Source: Mesorhizobium huakuii (GTDB lineage Bacteria > Pseudomonadota > Alphaproteobacteria > Rhizobiales > Rhizobiaceae). From it: DNA of 64,000 nt. Each line of letters starts with the position of its first letter. The stretch's first letter is position 1. Below the pieces are notes generated by a model. It ran no database searches, had not been told where the DNA came from, and worked only from the letters and a program-made list of their open reading frames with translations. The DNA lies in the NCBI RefSeq assembly GCF_014189455.1, contig NZ_CP050296.1, positions 5,948,001 through 6,012,000 of the forward strand, written 5' to 3'. Shown one piece after another: positions 56,246 through 64,000 of the stretch. The position numbers and the translations under genes were made by a program.

Positions 56246-56280
56246 TAGCATATAGCTAATAGCAATATGCTAAAAGCATA
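56246..56280 (-). promoter_or_regulatory. Operator-like palindrome cluster
   Basis: TAGCATAT (56246-56253) pairs with ATATGCTA (56265-56272) over an 11-base spacer. TATGCT-AAA-AGCATA (56266-56280) is a second perfect palindrome sharing bases. The region is AT-rich and lies 41 bases upstream of the operon's first gene. Likely promoter/operator. Confidence 0.65.
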
Positions 56281-56805
56281 ACTAAATCAGCAGGGGCTTT
56301 GATAGGCAGCTTTGATCCAGCATTCTCAAGTCGCGAGTCTGGACGATGCCCTCATTCCCCGGGAGTTTGTCTCGGTATGGACGGTGCAGGGGAGCGCCAA
56401 AATAAGGTCAAAAAGATCAGATTGCCTTACACAAATCCTTGCACGTCAATTAGAAAAATGCCAAATATTCCTGTGCAAACAAAGAGATGAAGAAAGGCTA
56501 CTCGGTCTCCAAAACTGTGGCTCGTTACTCGATTTTATTATAAAATAATTAGTGTTGCTTTCCAGTGGCTTGGATGGGCTGTCAAAATTGTCCTGTAGCC
56601 TATGCTCTACCAATTTGTCATTGCGGACGTATCTCATTTCTGAGTGAAGCGGCGGCATTTCGCCCTATACGTTATGGTTTCCTAATATTTGTGCGATAGC
56701 TGGACCGCTGGCGTTTGATCCCCAGATATCACTTATGGCTACTTGCGCTCACAATGAAAGCGTCGCATGAGAGAAGCATTGTTTCCGTATCTTACCGGGG
56801 GGTAA
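56281..56805. other. Intergenic region, no gene seen
   Basis: About 525 bases, AT-rich in 56440-56560. Short frames here have no ribosome sites or family features. It separates the operon from the second T1SS locus and likely holds that locus's promoter. Confidence 0.4.
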
Positions 56806-58971
<2,166 letters not shown>

Positions 58972-60420
58972 ATGATGGGGCGCTATTGGCAAGCGGTGAA
59001 AGAAGGCGTGGCCCGCGAGGCGGGAGCCAAGCGCCCGAAACTCAACCGCGACGAGCGCGCCTTCCAGGCGGCCGCGATTGAGATCCTGGAAACGCCTGCC
59101 TCGCCTGCCGCGCGTATCTTCTCGGGGCTGATCATGGTCTTTGCCGTCGGTGCACTGGCCTGGTCGTGGTACGGCCGCATCGACACCTATGCCACCGTGC
59201 AAGGCAAGCTGATCCCGATCGGCAAGGTGCAGGTCATCGAGCCGCTGATCACCGGCACGGTCAAGGCGCTGCATATCAAGGCGGGTGACCATGTCGCGGC
59301 CGGCGACGCGCTGGTCGAGCTCGACCCGTCCGAATACCAGGCCGAGCGGCAGAAAAATGCCGGCAACCTTGCCGCGGCGCAAGTCTCCAAGGCGCGGCTC
59401 CAGGCGCTGATCGACGCCGTGGCCGATGGCACGCCTGCCACAGAGGCGGCGTTCGTGGCGCCGGCAAACGCACCCGCGCCGCTTGTCGCGCTGCAGCGCC
59501 TGCAGATGCGCCAGTCGCTGGCCGCCTATCAGTCGGAGCAGGACAGCCTCGAAGCTGAGATCGCGCAGAAGCGCATCGAGATCGAGCGCGCCGGCAAGAC
59601 GCTGGTCGAGCGCCGCAAGCTGGTTCAGCTCGCCGGCGACAGGCTGGATGTCTTCGAAGAACTGGAGAAGCGCCAGGTCGGCATCAAGACCAGCACCATC
59701 GAAGCGCGCCAGGGCGAGCAGGACCAGTTGATGGCAACCGTGTCCGACGAGGGCCACATCGCCGAGCTCGAAGCCACGGTGAAGACGCTCGCAGCGCAAA
59801 AGCGCGCCCGCCGCGATGCCTATCTCGACAAGGTCGCCACCGAACTGATCGAGATCGACCGCTCGATCGGCGTGCTGCAACAGGACCTTGCCAAGGCCGA
59901 ACTCTTCGAGCGCGCCAGCCTGCTGAAATCTCCGGTCGCCGGCCGTGTGCAGCAGCTCGAAGTCAACACGCTGGGCGAGGTCGTGCAGACCGGCCAGAAG
60001 CTGATGGTGATGGTGCCCGATGGCACGAAACTCGAGATCGAGGCGATGCTGCTCAACCGCGACAAGGGCTTTGTCCATGAAGGGCAGGAGGTACGCGTCA
60101 AGCTCGAAGCCTTCCCCTTCACCCGCTACGGCACGCTCGACGGCAAGGTGCTGACCGTCTCCAACGATGCCATCCCCGCCGGCGCCCCGCAACAGGCCTC
60201 AGCCGCCAAGGAAGAGACCGTCCGCGACAGCGCCGGACCGCTGGTGTTTCCAGTGCGCATTGCGCTGAATGAGACATCGATCCGGGTTGAAGGCAGGGAT
60301 GTCTTGCTGACGCCGGGTATGTCGGTGACCGCGGAGGTCAAGACGGGAAATCGGCGGGTGCTTGAGTACCTGCTCGACCCGCTGATGGAGATGACGGATG
60401 AGGCGTTTCATGAGCGGTGA
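58972..60420 (+). CDS. T1SS membrane fusion protein (HlyD type)
   Basis: A 482-aa adaptor with one membrane segment (GLIMVFAVGALAWSWYG, residues ~44-62), lipoyl halves (GTVKALHIKAGDHVAAGDAL; LLKSPVAGRVQQLEVNTLGE), a long coiled coil between them, and the C-terminal beta domain ending RRVLEYLLDPLMEMTDEAFH. It begins directly after the ABC gene with no gap. No TolC homologue is visible in the window. Confidence 0.92.
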   Translation: MMGRYWQAVKEGVAREAGAKRPKLNRDERAFQAAAIEILETPASPAARIFSGLIMVFAVGALAWSWYGRIDTYATVQGKLIPIGKVQVIEPLITGTVKALHIKAGDHVAAGDALVELDPSEYQAERQKNAGNLAAAQVSKARLQALIDAVADGTPATEAAFVAPANAPAPLVALQRLQMRQSLAAYQSEQDSLEAEIAQKRIEIERAGKTLVERRKLVQLAGDRLDVFEELEKRQVGIKTSTIEARQGEQDQLMATVSDEGHIAELEATVKTLAAQKRARRDAYLDKVATELIEIDRSIGVLQQDLAKAELFERASLLKSPVAGRVQQLEVNTLGEVVQTGQKLMVMVPDGTKLEIEAMLLNRDKGFVHEGQEVRVKLEAFPFTRYGTLDGKVLTVSNDAIPAGAPQQASAAKEETVRDSAGPLVFPVRIALNETSIRVEGRDVLLTPGMSVTAEVKTGNRRVLEYLLDPLMEMTDEAFHER

Positions 60421-60521
60421 AGCACAACTAGATACCCTGCAAATAGACTTATGCAAGCATGCCTACATCATGAATGCAGATCATATCATAGTAGTTATGG
60501 CGCCACCTTTCGGATTGAAAG

Positions 60522-60986
60522 CTATTTTCGGATAATTGCGTACAACGTGCCAGCCTGACTAAGGCTTTGATAAGCAAGGGTATCTGGAGATTTATCGTAC
60601 AATGGAAGTGCAAACTTTTGCTCGGAATTGTCTACTTCTATGCTTCTCATTCCGTTTGAAAATGTGCAGCAGGGGCGATCCGCATTGCCGGTCGAATATA
60701 GAAAGAATACAAGTGAGCCTTGAGTAGATCTTATTATTAAATGAAACCCGTCACCGATTTTTATCTGGCAAGCGGTGGCGAGATTGCATTTGGCGTGAGC
60801 TCTATAAAGCTGATGATTCACTGTTTCAATCAGGAAGTCACCTTCGTAGGCGTCCGCTTGAGCCAGAGCATTTGATGAGAAAATCGTCATCGTAGCAGTA
60901 AGTAAAATACCAGTTGCGTGCATTCCAAACTCCAAAGCCGCGAAGATTTTGAATTCTAAACGAGGAATCCAATGGTTGAAAGACAT
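60522..60986 (-). CDS. Secreted hypothetical protein, divergent from the giant protein
   Basis: A 154-aa protein with a long hydrophobic N-terminus (MHATGILLTATMTIFSSNAL, cleavage after ALA) and a small mature domain (DFLIETVNHQLYRAHAKCNL) with four cysteines (CNLATAC, PCC). ATG 60986 has a GGAGGA ribosome site but overlaps the start of the plus-strand gene at 60972 by 15 bases. ATG 60923 with GGAG is an alternative that avoids the overlap. No family recognised. It lies between the exporter genes and their substrate. Confidence 0.6.
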   Translation of the reverse strand: MSFNHWIPRLEFKIFAALEFGMHATGILLTATMTIFSSNALAQADAYEGDFLIETVNHQLYRAHAKCNLATACQIKIGDGFHLIIRSTQGSLVFFLYSTGNADRPCCTFSNGMRSIEVDNSEQKFALPLYDKSPDTLAYQSLSQAGTLYAIIRK

Positions 60987-63900
60987 ACGCTTGCTCCTCC
61001 AGGAGAGACGCAGGGTACAATCAGCAGACAAGACGCTCTCGCGTATGCCCGGGGGTTGGTAGACGCTGCCCTCAACGGACCGAAATCCTATTCGCCTGCA
61101 GGTCCAAAACTTGGGCTGCCGGATTTGCTTGGAAATCTGGCACGGATCCCGGATCCCAACAATCCTAATCCGAGTCTAAAAGGTAATGCCAAAACCGTTG
61201 TTCGCGATCTCAATCATCTGAGGCAGAGGGTTGTTGATGAGCCAACGAGGGCCTACATCCAGCAATTGATCGACGGCGTTCAATCCTTAGCTGAGCAGAT
61301 ACTGAGTCAAACCACCTTCGATGAACAAGAGGGGCCGTTCAAAAAAGATCCCAAGATTTCAAGAAAAGAATTCGGGCCGTATATTCACCTGGATGAGCCA
61401 AGGATGACCGTTCGCCCTTGGAGCAATCCACCTCGCCTAATTGACAACATCTCGTTGTCCTCAGCTGGCCGGGGCGGCAGCGAATTTGGAGGAAACTCCC
61501 AGGCTGGTGGGGGAAGTTCCCCCGTTAGTTCCGGCTCGGGATCCAAAGCGCCATCGCAGTCCTCCAGTGACTCCAGAGCACCTGATCGAGCCTCCACTGC
61601 AGGCACATCACCTTCTCGGAGTGATATTTCAACCCCGTCGATGGCCCCAACGCCCAGTCCCCGTCCGAGTGTCTCAGGTGGATATTACACTGACGCCCCG
61701 GACCCAGCAGACTACAACGGAGACGGCGTAGTAACTCCCGGTGAGACCAACCAATGGAATGACGCCCATCCTGACCCGAAGGGAAAGAAGCCTCTCGATA
61801 CCACGCTCACGTCAAGCATAACAACAAAGCCGTCCGTGTATGGCTTCCAGACTGGCCTAGTCAGTCCTTCCGGAGCGTCATCCAGTGGTGGTGGAGGGAG
61901 TGACCGCGCCAGCTCAGCCTCAAGCCCCTATGGGAATGGCGGCCTCATTTCGACCCCAGTAGGCGATCATGCTGGCCACCCCAATGGCGTATCCGGAAGC
62001 AAGGACAATGGCTGGAACGGTCATCCTGTCCTGCTTGACCTTTCTGGAAACGGCCTGTCGATAAACCCTCTCTCTTCGTCCGCGCAGTTCCTTGACTTTG
62101 AGGGAAATGGCTATCAGCATCGCACGGCCTGGGCGGATGCTGGCACCGGCGTGCTGGTGCTTGATGCCGATGGCGACGGCAAGATCAGCCGCTCCAGCGA
62201 GTTCGTCTTCACAGAATGGGACCAGACAGCGACCAGCGACCTCGAGGCGCTGAAGAGCGTCTTTGACACCAACCACAATGGCATGCTCGACGCCGGCGAT
62301 AACCGCTGGTCTGAATTCAAGATCATGGTCGACGGCCAGCTTGTCTCGCTGGCCTCGCTTGGCATTGCCTCGATAGGCTTGACGCCATCAGGCAGCGGCC
62401 AGCAATTCACCGATGGGTCGGCGATCACCGGCACGGCGCAATTCACCCGGACAGACGGCAGCACCGGCACCGTCGGCGACGCTATTCTCGCCTCTGATGC
62501 GAACGGCTACATCATCAAGAGCACTGTCGTCACCAACGGCGACGGTTCGAAAACCACGACGCTTGGCGGCTACGACAAGGATGGAACGTTGGCGTTCCAG
62601 AACCGCATCACGGTCAGTGCCAACGGGCTATCGACGACGACGCAGTTCGACGATGACGGCAACGGCACCTATGAACGCTCGCAGACCGACGTGACGACAA
62701 TCACGGCGGGTGTGCGTCAACGCACCGTCAGCGATTTCAACACCGACGGCTCGCTTGCCAGCCGGGTGACGACGACCACCAGCGCTGACAAGACGACGGT
62801 GACGACCGCGCTCGACCAAGATGGCGATGGCGTCAACGATCAGGTCCAGGTCTTCGTCAGAAATGTTGGCGGCTCGGCCACGACGACGGTTTCCGAATAC
62901 AGCCTCAACGGCACCTTGCTTCGTAAGGTCGCGACAACGGCATCGGCCGATGGCCTGACCAAAACCGTTCAGAGCGATTCCACTGGCAGCGGCGTTTACG
63001 ATCTCGTCAGCACCGAAACCACGTTTGTCGCCGGCGATGGGACACGCACCAAGACGGTTGCCGAAACCAGCAGTGGCGGCACGCTTATCGACAAGGAGCA
63101 GACGATCACCAGTGCCGACGGCCGCACACGCACCGTCTCGCATGATCTCGACGGCAACGGCACGTACGAAACCCGCGATGTGACCGCTATCACCAATGGC
63201 GCCAATGGCGTCTCGGTCACCACCGTTTCCTCTTACAGTTCCACCGATGTGCTCATCGGCAAGTCCGTCGCCACCACCAGCGACGACGGGTTGGTAAAGA
63301 CAGTTTCGACCGATCTCGATGGCGATGGCCTCTTCGACATCACGTCCTCAGACGTGACGGTAGTGGGAACCGGAGGCAGCCTGACCGAAACTCAACAGGC
63401 AAAAAGTCGTGACGGCTCGCTGTTTTCGAGCGTCACCACCAACACAAGCGCGGATCGCAAGACCATCTCCATCGTTTCGGACTCTGATGGAGACGGCCAT
63501 GTCGATGCTGTCAAGACCATCGCGGTCGATGGTGCCGGAGTAACGACGTCGATCGTCAGCGCCTTCAATCCCGACGGCTCTCTTGTCGGCAAGACATTCG
63601 ACCAAACCTCGGCCGATGGCCTGTCGCTAACCAGCAAAGCCGATCTGAACAGCGACGGTGTCTATGATGTGACCGTCACCGATGTAACGACGACGGACGC
63701 ATCCAGCAATCGCACGCATACGGTGACGACCACCAGTGCCAGTGGGGCGCTGATCGGCAGCAGCGCAATCACCACCAGCGCCGACAGCCTGACGCAGACG
63801 GTGAAGGACGACATCAACACCGATGGTACTGTCGACCGCACTACGGTGCGGGCAACCGTGCTTGGCGGTGACGGCAGCCGCACCGTGACCACCACGACGA

Positions 63901-64000
63901 CCAGCACCAGCGGTGCGACGCTTGCCAGGACGGAAGTCACGACCAGTGCCGACCGCAAAACGATCACGACCACGAACGACGCCAATGGCGACGGGCATGC
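60972..64000 (+). CDS. Giant T1SS-type protein with tandem 55-56-aa repeats (open at window end)
   Basis: The frame from ATG 60972 (GAGGAA ribosome site) stays open to the window end, more than 1000 codons. Residues ~1-145 are mixed helical. A ~200-residue Ser/Gly/Pro-rich linker with DYNGDGVVTPGE follows. Residues ~350-470 (PVLLDLSGNGLSINPL; DADGDGKISRSSEFVFTEWD; FDTNHNGMLDAGDNRWSEFK) form a Ca-binding domain typical of very large T1SS substrates. From ~62600 come tandem repeats of about 165-168 bases with a TTSADG(L/R)TKTV core and a DxDGDGxxD calcium-type loop; about nine copies are visible. The C-terminal secretion signal lies beyond the window. It follows a complete T1SS pair, so it is almost certainly its substrate. 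Role (adhesin or toxin) unknown. Confidence 0.88.
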   Translation, partial: MVERHTLAPPGETQGTISRQDALAYARGLVDAALNGPKSYSPAGPKLGLPDLLGNLARIPDPNNPNPSLKGNAKTVVRDLNHLRQRVVDEPTRAYIQQLIDGVQSLAEQILSQTTFDEQEGPFKKDPKISRKEFGPYIHLDEPRMTVRPWSNPPRLIDNISLSSAGRGGSEFGGNSQAGGGSSPVSSGSGSKAPSQSSSDSRAPDRASTAGTSPSRSDISTPSMAPTPSPRPSVSGGYYTDAPDPADYNGDGVVTPGETNQWNDAHPDPKGKKPLDTTLTSSITTKPSVYGFQTGLVSPSGASSSGGGGSDRASSASSPYGNGGLISTPVGDHAGHPNGVSGSKDNGWNGHPVLLDLSGNGLSINPLSSSAQFLDFEGNGYQHRTAWADAGTGVLVLDADGDGKISRSSEFVFTEWDQTATSDLEALKSVFDTNHNGMLDAGDNRWSEFKIMVDGQLVSLASLGIASIGLTPSGSGQQFTDGSAITGTAQFTRTDGSTGTVGDAILASDANGYIIKSTVVTNGDGSKTTTLGGYDKDGTLAFQNRITVSANGLSTTTQFDDDGNGTYERSQTDVTTITAGVRQRTVSDFNTDGSLASRVTTTTSADKTTVTTALDQDGDGVNDQVQVFVRNVGGSATTTVSEYSLNGTLLRKVATTASADGLTKTVQSDSTGSGVYDLVSTETTFVAGDGTRTKTVAETSSGGTLIDKEQTITSADGRTRTVSHDLDGNGTYETRDVTAITNGANGVSVTTVSSYSSTDVLIGKSVATTSDDGLVKTVSTDLDGDGLFDITSSDVTVVGTGGSLTETQQAKSRDGSLFSSVTTNTSADRKTISIVSDSDGDGHVDAVKTIAVDGAGVTTSIVSAFNPDGSLVGKTFDQTSADGLSLTSKADLNSDGVYDVTVTDVTTTDASSNRTHTVTTTSASGALIGSSAITTSADSLTQTVKDDINTDGTVDRTTVRATVLGGDGSRTVTTTTTSTSGATLARTEVTTSADRKTITTTNDANGDGH

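Overview
The window looks like a mosaic genomic island from a Mesorhizobium- or Rhizobium-like alphaproteobacterium. The basis is family content: MobA/MobL, ArdC and ParB-type genes of rhizobial conjugative elements, a MucR/Ros-type regulator lacking its zinc cysteines, two type I secretion (T1SS) loci with RTX-like substrates, three tyrosine recombinases, and a tRNA-Thr 3' fragment used as an attachment site. No housekeeping gene is visible.

Layout. 0-11 kb is a conjugation module: integrase end, MobA/MobL relaxase, two small partners, an M48 membrane peptidase translationally coupled to a TraG/VirD4 coupling protein, a DUF2971 protein, a second integrase and a DNA methylase. 11-17 kb holds a large two-motif methyltransferase, an HNH protein and a MucR-like regulator. 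17.7-22.7 kb is a minus-strand cluster of cell-wall hydrolases with a lipoprotein and two secreted or membrane proteins. 22.7-26.6 kb is gene-poor and carries several copies of a 165-170 bp leader repeat. 26.7-36.3 kb is, in my reading, the most interesting locus: an LprI-like lysozyme inhibitor, then a giant RTX protein with an N-terminal phage-type lysozyme domain, then its T1SS ABC exporter and membrane-fusion protein, all on the minus strand. 37-44 kb has a ParB-like gene, a resolvase, a secreted lysozyme-like protein and an integrase beside the tRNA-Thr att site. 44-56 kb is a defence and antirestriction zone: NACHT NTPase with a nuclease-like N-terminus, SMC-like ATPase, ArdC, and a three-gene operon behind an operator-like palindrome cluster. 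56.8-64 kb is a second T1SS followed by a giant repeat protein that is open to the window end.

The locus at 26.7-36.3 kb reads as a contact- or diffusion-based antibacterial cassette: a secreted peptidoglycan-cleaving RTX effector, a periplasmic lysozyme inhibitor as immunity protein, and a dedicated exporter. This is inferred from domains and gene order.

Many genes are broken by single-base changes. Six homopolymer indels outside the insertion sequences, one more in the second IS copy, a frameshift shared by both IS copies, and one in-frame stop were located. Repairing the indels restores exact multiples of three in every case. Either the region is decaying or the assembly carries homopolymer errors; the sequence alone cannot decide. 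A 1.4-kb IS256-family element is present twice in opposite orientation (30.0 and 51.2 kb), each copy with its own target-site duplication. One copy interrupts the 3' end of the RTX gene.
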